From Leptobrachium leishanense (lineage: Eukaryota > Chordata > Amphibia > Anura > Megophryidae), in NCBI GenBank assembly GCA_009667805.1, contig CM019064.1:74150400-74214399 (forward strand): DNA of 64,000 nt, written 5' to 3'. The position numbers and the translations under genes are program-made. Below are positions 33,058-45,259 of the stretch, piece after piece (the stretch's first letter is position 1; each line of letters begins with the position of its first letter). Below the pieces are notes generated by a model. It saw nothing but the letters and a program-made list of their open reading frames with translations, was not told the origin of the DNA and made no database searches.

Positions 33058-33170
33058 TTATCACAGCCATACTGATTATAATTTGTTGGGAGAGGACTGT
33101 AGGAACATTATATCACAGCCATACTGCTTATAATTTGTGGAGAAGACTGTAGGATAGGAACATTATATAC
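33058..33170. repeat. Short tandem duplication of about 55 bp
   Basis: TATCACAGCCATACTG.TTATAATTTG followed by GACTGTAGGA...ACATTATA occurs twice in a row, with small indels. Confidence 0.8.
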
Positions 33171-33257
33171 TTGTCTTAAGTTCAAGAAAATAGACATCTA
33201 GTAAACCTAAAGTACTATGGTTATTGTATGATTTTCAAATCACAAAAAAAGCTTTAC

Positions 33258-33467
33258 CTTCCCCAAGAAATGTTTCCTGTAGGCCCTTGCTGAACCTTTA
33301 TATTCCAGTTTATATCCATATGTGCTAGGGCTCATTGGCTCTTCTTCATCTTCACAAATGCTACTATCTGACGACGTTGGGGTGCTTAGATTTTCAGGAT
33401 CTTCTATCCAGTAACCTCCAAACTGTGGCAAGATGATCAATGGGTAGGCTGTGTCTTTCTCCAAAAT
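33258..33467 (-). CDS. rap1gap2: rap1gap2 exon: ILEKDTAYPLIILPQFGGYW to YRKHFLGK
   Basis: The largest exon (210 nt, 70 residues), phase 0 at both ends, acceptor TAATGCAG and donor GTAAAG. It encodes PLIILPQFGGYWIEDPENL, an acidic serine-rich insert SSDSSICEDEEEPMSPS, and YGYKLEYKGSARAYRKHFLG. LPQFGGYWIE and YRKHFLGK are diagnostic of the Rap1GAP family N-terminal domain. The ICEDEEE insert with MSPS is characteristic of RAP1GAP2 rather than RAP1GAP. The frame is open and intact. Confidence 0.96.
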
Positions 33468-33601
33468 CTGCATTATAAGAAACAATTCACATCACTTAGT
33501 ATTGGACTTATACTACTATTTCTGAAACAAAAAGACTGATAGAGGAAACAAAAAGACTGATGTTTGACCAGGAAAAAAACACTTAATTCCTTGTCAAATT
33601 A

Positions 33602-34071
33602 TTAACCCCATTCACTACCGAGATCGATATATCACGGGCTGAAAAGGCACCATCCGGTGCCCTGATATCGAGATATCTTGATCTGCTGATCTGCAGTCCA
33701 AAATCAATTGAAATTAATTTTCTGCAAAAGAATTTTGTTTGCTTTTGGGCTACAGAAGGTGCCGCCAATGTTTTAGTCCTGTGGGCATAATGCCCAAAGA
33801 GCTAAAACTGTAAAATCAGCTGCTCCAAGCTCTGAAATATTGGGCTTTCAGCACCATTCAGCAGCTGATGCAGGGGGAAGAAAAAAAAAAGAGCTACAGC
33901 TGTGATGGCTGTAACCAAATTTGGCAGTAGATAGCGCCATCTACTGGTCAAATAGATTATTTACAGTAAGAACTATTTTTTACAATATAATTAATTAAAA
34001 TTGATTTTACTAAAAAACACTGGTTACGGACAATATTTTTTTGGAAAATCACTTGGTAGTCGAGAGGTTAA
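33602..34071. mobile_element. TTAA-flanked MITE (TTAACCCTTTCACTACC family), copy 2, inverted
   Basis: Left TTAACCCCATTCACTACCGA and right TTGGTAGTCGAGAGGTTAA. It shares AGAAAATTAATTT/GCAAAAGAATT, GGGCATAATGCCC-like and GCGCCATCTACTGGTCAAAT blocks with 15069-15534 in the opposite orientation. Confidence 0.8.
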
Positions 34072-34160
34072 GTATCATATCTTGACATTAGTAAATTATT
34101 TTGAATACAAAAACTTTAAATAATCAACTATATTTTTTTAAAAAGTAACATCCTATTCAG

Positions 34161-34161
<1 letters not shown>

Positions 34162-34200
<39 letters not shown>
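34162..34200 (+). repeat. (GATA)n microsatellite
   Basis: Ten uninterrupted units of GATA. Confidence 0.97.
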
Positions 34201-34294
34201 TCACTACCAACTGCCATGGTGTAAAAACAAGGAAACGTTATTACCTCACCCTTGGAAAAAAACCTGTCGTGTCTAAACACTAGTATATCAATAT

Positions 34295-34995
34295 ATGCGC
34301 ATGTTAGAAACAGTGTGGGATTCCGGGGGGTTCACCAGCTCTAGTGCACCCCTAGAGTTAGCTGATCATTTTATATCTGGGACTGGTCATGTGACCAGAA
34401 CTTCCTGCTTCAGACTAGAGGCACAGAGCAGCCACAAGCAGACAGGAAGTGAGTTCTACAGCCCTGAGAGGGGACTGCCAGAGGCAGCTAAGTATGGAGT
34501 TTAATGTGTGGGTCTGTTTACTCTGTTTGTCTCTATTTATTTGTCTGTTCTATAATCTATCTATCCTATTTATTTACGTATGTGTCTCGCTTGTTAGCAA
34601 AAATTAGTAGAGTTCCCTCCTGAGAAGAAGATTAAGACTCACAGAATTCTAAACAAAAATGCTAAAACCTGTAGAAATAATCCTAGAAGTCAATTTAATC
34701 TTCATTCAAATATAGCACTTTGTTGCAGAAATCCACCAGTTCTACTTTGGTAAGTATTTTCTATGGTGTTGCGTGAAGAAGCAACCGACATCCAAATCCA
34801 CTTTTAATCAATTTAATAGTGACAAAATATTTGAATTTTTCTCTGTCAGTTTTCAAACAAACATACTAACCGTACTTTAGTATAACAGCATTTATTTAAT
34901 GCAGAGACAAGGTAGAAACCGAAACCTCAGGCTTATTGCTTTAATTTTTAATATCTTGCATTTTATTACTATGTATTTCTGTACCTACTGTAAAA
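34295..34995. other. Intron DNA with no recognised feature
   Basis: Contains a splice-like open stretch on the plus strand (34295-34504) with no recognisable protein. No family repeat seen. Confidence 0.4.
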
Positions 34996-34997
34996 AT

Positions 34998-35095
34998 TCA
35001 ATGTTCTTGAACCAGGGACATACTTGAAAACTAGTGAAATCTCAATGTATCCTTCCTGGTAAAATACGTTATAAATAAATAAATAAATAAATAAT
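34998..35095 (+). repeat. SINE 3' tail fragment with (AAAT)n
   Basis: GGGACATACTTGAAAACTAG, ATCTCAATGTATCCTTCCTG and GGTAAAATA match the 3' end of the SINE at 58230-58430. It ends in an (AAAT)n tail. Confidence 0.85.
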
Positions 35096-35544
35096 TGCTA
35101 CCAACTGGGAACTGGATTAACTGTGCAACAGAAGACCTGGATGGTGATTTATGCTTATCGGTTCGGCTTTAAATATACACGGGCTGAACTCTTTCACATT
35201 TGTTTCGCAGCAAAGGATTTCCGTATGGCTGAAACGTGCTGTGATCCAGATAATGTCTTACAGTAGTTGTTGAATGTTAAAGCAGATCGTGATTAAACTG
35301 TCAAAGCTATAATACACAGTATATGCAGAACTTAGACAAGGAACTAGGAAAAAATAAAAATACAAATAAAACTGTTGAAATTGAGTAAGACAAGCATTCC
35401 GTCATTTTTTATCCTTTATTTCCTGACAACCAATGCAGCTTTTGTGTTGTTTTTTGTTACTTGAATATCTAATAAAGCAATTCAAAGGAATGGGTTCCAG
35501 ACTATGTCCCAAAAGTTTAACACCCCAGGCATGATAGTTAGAGA

Positions 35545-35930
35545 TGTGCATTCCATTCAGAAAAATTCGGAATTTGGAACGAAATTTGATAATTCATATC
35601 TCGGAAGTACTTCCGAAAAATGAATCGATACGATACGAATTCGAAACGAAATGGTACAAATTTATTTCAAAAAAGAAAAATTTGAATAATTGATATCAAC
35701 TATCGAATTTGAAATGAACTATCAAATGGATATCAACTAACGAATTTCAAATCGATTCGAAATTTCAAATCGATTCAAAATTTCAAATCAGTCCGAAACT
35801 ATACGAAATACGAAACGAAATTAGTTACGAAATTCCGAAGACGAAATTATTTAAAAAACCTAACCTAACCTAAAAAGCCTAATGAAACTAAACAAAACGA
35901 ATTTTTCAGCCATGCACATCCCTAAGATAG
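35545..35930. mobile_element. MITE-like element with CGAAA/TTTCG-rich body
   Basis: GAGATGTGCATTCCATTCAG (35543) and the inverse AGCCATGCACATCCCTA (35909) bracket a body of repeated AAATTTCGAATCGAT-like words. Similar bodies occur at 43668 and 48230. Confidence 0.55.
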
Positions 35931-35984
35931 TTGAGGTACTAAAACAGTTTGAACAGCTTAGAGTTCCTGATTTTTCCTTCAAGG

Positions 35985-36205
35985 AAACATGGAGTCCAAT
36001 CTGTATTAAAGAGAAGAAGTAGTGCTTTTTGGCCAGCAGATGGCGCCATCTGCCTGTCAAATATAGCACGCATTATGAAAATTATTTTTTGAGATTTCCA
36101 AGCACATATTCATTGAATGGCGACTGCAAAGTGGCTTTCCATAAAGCTGTTGGTTTCTGACATTGGTTCTATGGAATATCCCTTAGTAGTGAAGTGGTTA
36201 AATGT
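35985..36205. mobile_element. Partial TTAA-type MITE
   Basis: GCCAGCAGATGGCGCCATCT (36032) is the block found in the 15069 and 33602 elements, and the right end is CTTAGTAGTGAAGTGGTTAA. The left end is not recognisable. Confidence 0.5.
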
Positions 36206-36599
36206 CAGGTAAAGGAAAACTAAAACTTCTGATTGTTTCAATTTGTATAACAAATACAAGAATAAAGGGGGTATATACAAAAAAAGTGAATTGACAGAAA
36301 ATTGCATATTTTAGTGAAAAATAGTCAAGCTGTAAAAATACTAAAGGTGGATTTTTGTTTCCAAATTTAGCTAGTTAGGCCTGAACCTAGCATTGTTCTT
36401 GCCATTTTCCACCCGTAAACCACAGAGTGAATAAGTCCCTTAACAGAAACCTAGCGTCAGTGAGCCTTTGGAGTAAAATCTGAATTAATGGTTACTCAGA
36501 CATTACTGTATATCTGTGAATACGGTTAATTACAGCAGGTTATTTAATCAGTGTAGGAGAAAACCCATTTATAAAAGAGATTAATAGAAAGCATGTTAC

Positions 36600-36632
36600 C
36601 TCATCAATGCTGGGGTATGGTATGTAATCATC
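36600..36632 (-). CDS. rap1gap2: rap1gap2 micro-exon: DDYIPYPSIDE
   Basis: A 33-nt exon encoding exactly DDYIPYPSIDE, phase 0, acceptor TTTGACAG and donor GTAACA. The family counterpart is EDYIPYPSVHE in RAP1GAP; DDYIPYPSIDE is the RAP1GAP2 form. It precedes ILEKDTAYPL. It is one of three consecutive micro-exons separated by introns of 4-10 kb. Confidence 0.93.
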
Positions 36633-37059
36633 CTGTCAAAAAGAGAAATATACGTACATTAGTGGTGGTAATTATTAAAATATGTGCAATTGACAACTCT
36701 TTTTAATTAATGCAATTAAAAAGCAAATGTGTAAATTATGCTGCATTGTGAGATCCAAAACAAGAACCATTCTCACTTGCCAAGACATGAATATACAGTA
36801 CAATAGATTGTGTAACTTAATATGCAAACGGTTACATTCACACACTGCCAAAAGGCTCACAACATTATGAAACGTCTAGTCTAATGGCTTCTACAGTGAC
36901 AAGGTTATCTGTCACAGTTTGATTAAATCTGCATACATCCGCATTGCCAAAATTAGATACTACTGATTTAGTGGCAAGTCCCATCCTCTAATATTGTGCA
37001 TAATTAGACAACTTACCACACCACCACAAATGTTTATGATTGACATTTACTTTTTTGTT

Positions 37060-38210
37060 TAACATGGCACTCCAAATATTTTTTAACTACTTTCCCTGTG
37101 GGGTTGTCATGAACAGCACCGCTGTGTGGTAGGTATGGCACCGCAGGGGTACTGGTCTGTTTAAATGAACCCAGTATGCAGATGAAATATACAAGATGGA
37201 GTAGCCTGATGGTACCTTAGGTATACAGACAGACACAGGGGAGAATCCAGAGCGAGGTACAAGGGTTTATCCAGAGAGTGTAGACAGGATGGTCCTTGGT
37301 TCATGGGCTGGCAGAGAGGAGGCAGAATCAGTGGACAAAGCAGGAGGTCTGGTACACAGTGGGAGCAATCAGGTATAGGTCTATTCAGGTCAAAGGATTA
37401 GGCAACAATGCGGAAGCATTGTGGGAAGGGAAGAGTGAACCTTTATTGAGCAGGAGGGTGTGGGGTATGTGCACTGTGATTTAACTGTTTCAGGACATGT
37501 GCTGAGCATGGGGAGCACCTTTCATGTGCTGCCTGGATTCAGGATACAAGCACGATATACACAGTCAGCAGCGGGAATCCTGACTGGGGTTTAGCACTGA
37601 CAACCCAGATGCTTGTGAGATACTTTTCCCTTGGAGTTCAATATCGGCACTCCAAGTGTTTGTGAATCACATTTCCTATTATTAAGAGTATTAACCCTTG
37701 ACAACTTCAGTATTTGAAAACGACATTCCAACTAGTGTTTATCATTGGCATGCCACATGTATTTGAACTACATGTCCCTCGGTGTACAATTTTGGTTTTC
37801 TGTTTATGTTATATGTCTGACTGATTTCCTGGTTCTGACCCTTTTGCCTTGCTGACCATTCTCCCGGTTCTGAATCCCTGGCTTCTGCATAAGGTACACG
37901 TTCTGGTTTTTGACTCCTGGCTTTTCCTGACATTTCTATTTGATGCTCCTTGTCTGTACCGTTGATATTACTTATGCATATTCCTGTCTCATCTGTATGT
38001 CCTTAGACTCTGCACGGCGCTGCTGTATTATTTTCAGCAGATACGGCTACCTCTAAAGACCGGTCTTTCAGAGTAGGGCTGCTGTTTACCATGCAGGGTC
38101 TTGGCCTAGATTGTATACTCAGTGTTGTCTGCATATTGGGGCTTTCCGATGTACCAGGGCCTCACCTTGGCAAGGTGCCCTCTTTCTGACTGATTGTGAC
38201 AGTATCACTA
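37060..38210. repeat. Probable unidentified repeat, GC-richer block
   Basis: The composition is richer in G and C than the flanks. Wording such as CCTGGTTCTGACCCTTTTGCC (37830) and GGTTCTGAATCCCTGGC gives short internal repeats. No termini or protein were identified. Confidence 0.3.
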
Positions 38211-38449
38211 CATATGACTTACTACTCCAGGGATGATTATGGCTTTATTATTGGTCTAAATGTCTGGTCACCTTTTCTGAGTGGATGCGTCTCTTTGAGT
38301 TAGTTACACAGCTCATGGACATAAATAAATGTAAAAATTGGTGATGTTGACCAACCGTGATTTGTTGTAGTAGATATAAAGACAACAGCTTTTTTTTGCA
38401 CTGTGAAGCAGAAGGTCCAGGCACTCTTAGGCTTCAGACAAATTAGCAT

Positions 38450-38516
38450 CGCTTCAGCCATAATAAGGTCTTTCTCAAGCAACTTTATAAAGGCCATATT
38501 ATGGCCGAAACATCCC
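38450..38516. repeat. Inverted pair of degraded hammerhead-like cores
   Basis: Minus strand from 38480: CTTGAGAAAGACCTTATTAT followed by GGCTGAAGC. Plus strand from 38486: CTTTATAAAGGCCATATTAT followed by GGCCGAAAC. The two are clearly homologous and head to head. Each has a GGCC-type stem before GAAAC/GAAGC but a mutated CUGANGA side. Confidence 0.4.
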
Positions 38517-39133
38517 TAATTTCTCAATAAAGCTAGGCTGCCTGAAGCATAAATGGAATGCCGCACCTTCTCCTTTACTGTATGTATGCTGGGAACCTGT
38601 GCATGCTCTGAGTCTTTAACCCACCCACTAGACAGGCCTTTTTGTGTATTCATTAGGAGTTCATATCTCCTTCTCATCATTATTTGTTTACAGTATCTTT
38701 CCTGGTTTTAGTAGAGCTGCCATAGTTGGCAACAATTTGTATGGAAAAAAGTCCAGTATTTGATAATTTAGCTTAATGTAAATATGATGGTGTGAGCTCC
38801 TCAACACATTCCTCAAATCAGCAGAAATTTACTTTAAAATTCAGGTGGAATTTTGTTCTGAAATTTCGCATTTCTCTGAAATACATTTTCCAAGAAAGAG
38901 GTTGGTTCCCAAAACAACAACTTAATCAGATGTAGTTGCGTATTTTTTCATGTTTTGCCTGTGTGACGAATATGAATTCTAAAGTATTTCAGGAAAACAA
39001 TAAAAACAAGAACATCTTAATTGAATAAGATTGAATACGTTTCATTTTTAAATATACTTTGAGGACAAACTTTAAACAAAATTTCAATTTAATCCTAGGT
39101 CATGTGTTAGTTATGCATCTCATGCTTCAAATA

Positions 39134-40153
39134 AGGCTAGAGTCAGACGAATGCAGTCTGAGCGCACTCTGCGTGTGTGCATAACGGACAGACGTAGAGA
39201 CGGAAGATACTGTAGACACCACACAGTCCATTTTTGTTGACAGACGTAGGAAAAAATAAGGGGACTATGGGGAATAAAATTAATATGAAAAATGCTAAAA
39301 ATGTAAAAATAATTAATGCCGACCTTTGCCCTGGTACTGAGTATACCTGATTTTAGGCTCTGCCCTCCTCTTTGATGTCTGGGGGGTTATCTTCAGACCT
39401 AGCCCCATATCCTACCTCCCCTTCCCCCTCCCTTTTTTTCCCCTTTCTTTTCCTCTCTCTCTCTTCTTCTTCTTCTCTTTCCTTCTCTTCTTCTGCTTGA
39501 ATGTTTCGCCTGCTCTTGTTGCTTTCCCGCTGCTCGGTTTGTATCTTTTCTTTCTCTGCTCTCATCTTTCTCCTTTCTATCTCCTTCTATCCTTCCTTTG
39601 ATTCCCTCGTCACGAGGCTCTTTATAAAATACTTTCCCGTCTGTTTTCTCGGAGCGGATACATATTTGATGACTTGTTTGTTGCACTCCGGCCCCCGGGG
39701 GTCTTACTTCACTATCCCTTATGATATAATTATATGCTAGTATTGGACTATGTTTAGCTGCCTTTGGTTGCACTGTACTTCTTATTTTATGACATGTTGT
39801 ATCCTTCAGTTATTGACTGCTCAATAAAAACTTTTATTGAAAAAAAAAATGGAAAAAGAATATGAAAAGCCATTTTGTGCGTCAAGGTGCTGGACGTTGC
39901 AAATGCGCTGCATCTGACATCTCCTCATCACTCACACAGAGCGCTACGCAGACGTGACACACTCTGTGCGTCCATGGTAGCGGTTTTACGTTCTTGCTTA
40001 ACTTGTGTCCGTTTGCCACGTGCGTTGTGCGTGCGCAGTTCGGTGCGCACGTACTTCATGTGTGGGTCTCTATTGCTCATGATTCTATGCTACGACGGAC
40101 GTTAAACTGTGTGGCAACACGGACGTGATCACTGCGTTCATCTGACATGGGCC
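39134..40153. mobile_element. MITE (AGGCTGGGGTCAGACGAACG family) with a retro-insertion
   Basis: AGGCTAGAGTCAGACGAATG and CATTCATCTGAC-type right end (CGTTCATCTGACATGGGCCT) are inverted. Relatives are at 47128-47424 and 59004-59406. The body contains GCGC-rich blocks (CAGACGTGACACACTCTGTG). A poly(A) insertion occupies 39292-39858. Confidence 0.75.
39292..39858 (+). mobile_element. LINE-like 3' end insertion with poly(A) and 10-bp target duplication
   Basis: AATATGAAAA occurs at 39282-39291 and 39859-39868. The insert ends GCTCAATAAAAACTTTTATT followed by an A tract, a polyadenylated 3' UTR. The CT-rich middle (39410-39500) has no protein. An L1/Tx1-type source is a guess from the terminal AATAAAA...ATTG-A(n). 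Confidence 0.75.
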
Positions 40154-40164
40154 TAAATGTGTAA

Positions 40165-42185
40165 TTTTTGGACTGAATTTTTTTTAAAACAACTTGAAGT
40201 GTTTGAATCTCAAAGACGGATGCGGTATTCTGGGGACCTTAAGGGAAGTACACGTTTTATCGTTCCACATGCGGTGCATCTGAATGTAAAAAAAGCTATT
40301 ACAATTATCAACATTTTTAAAAACAAGAAGAGATAACAAAGAACTTAACAAGGGAAGGTAATATGTCCAATGATCCTCTATTTTAAGCTGCTTATGGGCC
40401 TGTACCTCCTATTGTTATCTCTTATTTTCTCTCGTTCTAATTATGTGCTCTTAGCCTAAATAAAAGACCAGCTAGAGTTTGAAAACAGCGATGACCTCAG
40501 GTGTAACTGTCTGCATTGTCAGACATAATAAAGAGTACAATTTACTGCCTTCATATGGTTTGACATCCTCAGAAAATAGCTACTAGCTGTCTATTTTGTT
40601 GCCACCCTGAGGAATCCGGGAACATTACTTTCACAGTTTATAGTTTGGTAGAGCCACTTAGGATCGGTATGACCAAAAGAACAGACAAACTGAGCTTATT
40701 AAATATGCTGTTGACATGTACTATACGTGGTATCCTAATACACAATGGACCTATCTCTTTGAAACTCATATCAATTAGACAGGACATGAATTGCTAAGGA
40801 TATAGTGTTGACATATATATGTTGTAAGAAAATAGACCCCACTTTTCTTTTTATGGCTGCATTAACAATGCCAATAACATCAAAAGATTGACCTTAAAAT
40901 GGCAATGTCAAAAATATATGGATCGGACCAACATGTAGATCAGCAGTGGATAGAGAAAGAAATCCTTAATCTAACTGGTACTTATGACGGCCGTATAAAA
41001 GTCTAAACTATAGGATGGTCAGAAAACAAACCAAGGACGGGATAATGGATATTCACAGAGTTGAGAGAAGCAAGCCAGAGGCCAAGGAATGGAGAATGGA
41101 TGATCTGTGACAAGCCAAGGTTGGTACACAAATTCGAACAATGAGAAATACATGAAACACACTGAAGTTTGCTGAGTTTTCTGTCTGTTGTCAGGTATAC
41201 ATTAGTCTTTAATTTTTGGGGGTGAAAACTCAGCTTTTGCATCAGTTATGGATTTCAAAACTTTTCAGTCTTTCATTCTATTATTTATTTTCTTGTTTGC
41301 TTTATTTATTCGCTTATAGATATCAGAGGATTAGGTTATTGTCCTGACTGTTGTTGTCCAGAAGATACAGAATTTTAAGGCCTTCTGGTTTTGGAATCTG
41401 TGTTCCCTTTTGTGCTATAGATTTATCAGAATACCATGGACCATATTTCGTCTGGTAATAGTGATATGCCAATACTAAATGTTGGCATGGGCTGTTAAGG
41501 GGCATAGCTCCTAATTTTTGGGAGGTGGTAATGGACACAGACAGGGGCACTGCCACACCACTGCTGGCATCCTCTCCTGGAGTTCTTAGTACTTAGTGGT
41601 GTCTTGCTTGTATGTGATCTTGTGGGATTGTGCTTTTTGCAGAAAGCCGCTGGGGTAATATTTGTCCATGTCCTTCAGTATGCAGAGAGAGGAGATGGTG
41701 GATCTAGTCCTCCCTTCACCAAGGGAGTAGAGGTGGGTAATGTATTTTTTGTGCATTTTCTTTTTTGGTGTATTGTTATTCTGCTGAACGCCAGTTTTTG
41801 GCAGTCAGTAATTTTATTTTTCACTATACTATCTGCAGAATAATTCGTGGAATCACTCATTCTCCAGCTCCCCTATGTAGGTCCTTCCTATTCACTTGTA
41901 CAGTAAGTAGCCACAATAGAGGTTTGCGGCTCAGCTGGAAAAGGACAGGAGCTTTTAACAAGGTATTATTCTTAACACGCCGCTTGTCAGTGTTAAAGTC
42001 TTGGCTGAAATATAGTCCCATGTCTCTTGAATAAGGGTTATACAATGCTTATAAACACTACATATGAGAGCTGTACCGAACGTAATATAAAAGTGGGCAT
42101 AACATTTCTTTCAACTGATGTAGGTCCCTCAAATTGGACATGTTATTTGAGTGACTCTTCCTCTATACAAGCTTTTCAGAGCCCT
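40165..42185. other. Intron DNA with no recognised feature
   Basis: No exon, ends of elements or structured RNA were found on either strand. Confidence 0.4.
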
Positions 42186-42189
42186 TGCA

Positions 42190-42560
42190 GGTGAATAATG
42201 GATTTCAAGCAGAAGCAACATGCGGTCATTGAGTTTTTGATGGGTGCAGGCTGTCCGACATCCACAGAAGGCAGGCTACACCATTGATAAAGGCAATGTG
42301 CCCAGGTGTATGAAGAAAATGACAGAATGGGAAACCACTGTTGAAGGTGTATCGGGCAGTGTCTATGAAGAAGTAAGTACAACAGCGCATTTTTCCAATG
42401 AGGAAAAAGAGTTGGGTTCAGCGGTCAGGCATTGCTTGTAATGGAGACTATGTTGAGAAGTACCCTTTGTATAGAGGAATACTTACTCCATCAACATGTG
42501 CAATTTGAACGACCAACATCAATTAATAAAAAATGTACACCCAGTTTCCATTAGTTTTGG
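42190..42560 (+). pseudogene. Possible mariner transposase remnant
   Basis: One frame starts MDFKQKQHAVIEFLMGAGCP and, after many stops and shifts, another reads GIACNGDYVEKYPL. A C-terminal C..GDYVEK is a recurrent mariner ending, and an N-terminal IEFL helix is compatible. The conserved DDD core is not visible. Confidence 0.4.
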
Positions 42561-43667
42561 TACAGCCCTTGTATATTAGAAGAACGATAGGTCAACATGT
42601 TCCTGGCACAACTTTACAATGGTCCATAAATGATGTTGGTATAATATTGGGTACTATACCTATAACATGTATGTTTTCTATGGAATAATCCAAGCTTTTA
42701 TGAGTGAGCCTTGAGCAAGTATCCTATTAATGGTTTTAGAAACCACTTTAATACATGATTTTCAATTTGAAAGACCGAAAATGTTTATAAATGCTAATTT
42801 GTACATTTTAGTAATATCGATTTGTAAAATCGTTTGCCCAGCATACAGAAATCACAGGATTGAAATGCTATCTAAACAGCAGACTATCTAATTTAAAACT
42901 GTAACATTGTCTTTCCGTCCCAAGAGAATCTTCCTCTTCAAATTTCAATTACTGCTAGGATTACAGAATCCGAAAACTAGAGTCTCTCGTAAAAAAGACT
43001 CTAGAAATAATATGCTGAACTTCTTGTTGGACAAGCTACATGTTAATAAACAAATTGAGTTAGAATGTACTTGGAATTTAATGAGAAATAAGTCTTTATC
43101 TGAATTACAACAAACAGTGAATTTGTTGGCTTGCTGGATAAAACTGAGCCAGGAACATATTCGCTACAAATGTAATAGGATTTACAAAGTGACTTATAAT
43201 ATGTAGGTCATGTGCTAATTTAAATTGTACATAGCAGGATTAATCTGGACTTCATATCCCCCTTTGGAATTCGTTCTGGTGACTTTATTCATTATCAAAA
43301 CTGATCATCATTTAAGCCACTGGATTGTAAAAACATGTGCAAAACTACTAAGTTATTCAGCAATGTGTATGAAATACCTAAATTTTAATAACTTCGTTAT
43401 ATCTTATCTTAAATAATTATTGTTTGGACTGATGAGAAAATCAGAGTGCAGAGCAAGAAATGCCACTCCACAACACGCAACCAAAGTAAGAATCCAACAC
43501 TCATGGATAGTTCCCTAACCATTGTTCATTTATTGAAAGAATGGTGGTTTTAATTTGAGGTCTGCAAGGAATGACAGTAGGTCAAGACTAGATGAGAATA
43601 TAGTGAATTCATTGTTTATGGAACTGCCACTGCAGTTTGCTATAATTTTCATTCCTTCTACCATACT

Positions 43668-44310
43668 TTCTGTAGCGATAGGCTGCCAGTTCGAATCGGT
43701 TCGATGTTCGATTCGAACATCGGCCGTTCGAAAATGCGCTAACTTTGAATTTTTCGGAACGTTCGCTGAAAGTTCGAAAAAAAATCTAAAAAATTCTTAA
43801 AAATGCTTAAAAGATCCTATAAAATTGGAAAATAGAGAGACTCTTTACTGCAGAATATAATAATAAATGGTTTATTAGATATTTAATTAAAAAACAGGAA
43901 TATTTCCCACTCATTGTTGGTCAAACATTTCCCACTCATTGTTGGTCAAAAATTGCCACTCATTGTTGGTCAAACATGTCCCATGGCTTCAAATCGCGTT
44001 TAAACATGAGCAAAAGTGGTAAAAATGAGCTCAGCGCACAGCGGTGAAATGGCACAGCACTCAGCAGCGAAAGGGTTACTTTTTTTCATTGTTTCCTGTC
44101 CCCCAGGGCAGTACCTGGACCCCCATACACCTTTTATGGCCAATATCTTGCATATATGCCCTCTTGGAGGGGACCATAATTTTTGAACGTTCGAGCCCCA
44201 TTGACTTGCATGGTGTTCACATTGTGTTCGAGTTTGCGGTCAAAATTTTTCAGGTGTTCGAGTTTGAATGCGAAACGAACACGGGGATGTTTGGTCCATC
44301 ACTAAATTTC
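43668..44310. mobile_element. Composite of a TTCGAA-rich element and TTAA/GGGTTATTC fragments
   Basis: TTCGATTCGAACATCGGCCG (43708) and later TTCGAG words form the outer element, ending TTGGTCCATCACTA. Inside are the GGGTTATTC family block AGAGAGACTCTTTACTGCAG (43833), three 23-bp units of CCCACTCATTGTTGGTCAAA (43907-43975), and a TTAA-element right end (GCGTTTAAACATGAGC to AGCAGCGAAAGGGTTA, 43990-44078). Confidence 0.55.
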
Positions 44311-44319
44311 TGCCATTGT

Positions 44320-44955
44320 TGTCCAGCATAGTTCTTACTGTAGTTTTCCTAGGGAATTCCACTGTAGTTCCTGCCATAGTTATTTACCATGGATGTCATG
44401 GGTGTTTCAGTTGAAGTTATATAGAGTAGTCTTCACTGTTGTTTTCTGAGTTGTTTTATTGGAGTTCAAAAAAGGCCAAATAAGTCACCTGTCTTGCAAA
44501 CAAAGGTGGAACAATGCTAAACGGAGAATAGACACAGCTTTCTAATTTTTACTGAAGAATAACTGTGGTACTATTACTGAGCATCGTTCACCGTTGTTTG
44601 CAGCAACTTACTCTGCCATTGTTGAGCACTGGTTACAGAATAAGCCCTTTAATGTATTTGTAAGAGAAGCAGCGGGAGAATTTGAAGATGAGAATGTTTT
44701 TAGTAGAGGTGACACCTAGTGCAATAGGACAATTGACAACTCCATGTTCTACATTGAGCGCAAAGACTTTAACCAATCTCCATCCTACCATCATTGGCTG
44801 ACATTGTGTATAATGTACACCCTAGCTTTTACTAGCTGCGACCCTGGAAAGCAGTGGGAAACGTAACTCTACAAGACCCAACAAGACAGGAATTCCAACA
44901 TCTTTAAATTCATTTAAAGATAAACAAGCGGAGAAATGTTACCAAGAATGTTATT
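44320..44955. other. Intron DNA with no recognised feature
   Basis: No exon or recognised repeat. Confidence 0.4.
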
Positions 44956-44957
44956 TT

Positions 44958-45230
44958 AACCCATTAACGCTGTGGGGTCTCCTATACCATCCTGGTGGCA
45001 TGCGGGTCTAAATGCTCAATGGCGGCATAGGCATAGCACATCGTGCAGCTTTCTGACCCTCCTTTCGCCCGCTTCCCTTCCCAGCGGTCAATTGCCATCA
45101 TGAACTCAGGCCGACCCCTGCAGCTAATGACAGCGATCGGCTCACAGGAAAGGGAGGTGAGCCAGAAAGCCGCAGGGCACACTTTGCGGTGTTTTAGCCC
45201 ACCTGCTGCCAACACAAGCTGTAGTAAGAT
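44958..45230. mobile_element. Left-end fragment of a TTAACCC element
   Basis: TTAACCCATTAACGCTGTGG at 44958 resembles TTAACCC-type termini. The GC-rich body differs from the other copies and no right end was found. Confidence 0.4.
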
Positions 45231-45259
45231 ATTAAGGAAAAGGAGAGAAGGAGTGGACA

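Noticed and set aside
39399..39773. Charged 124-codon minus-strand frame (KKEKEE-rich)
   Set aside because: It reads the complement of a CT-rich stretch in a retro-insertion and has low complexity.
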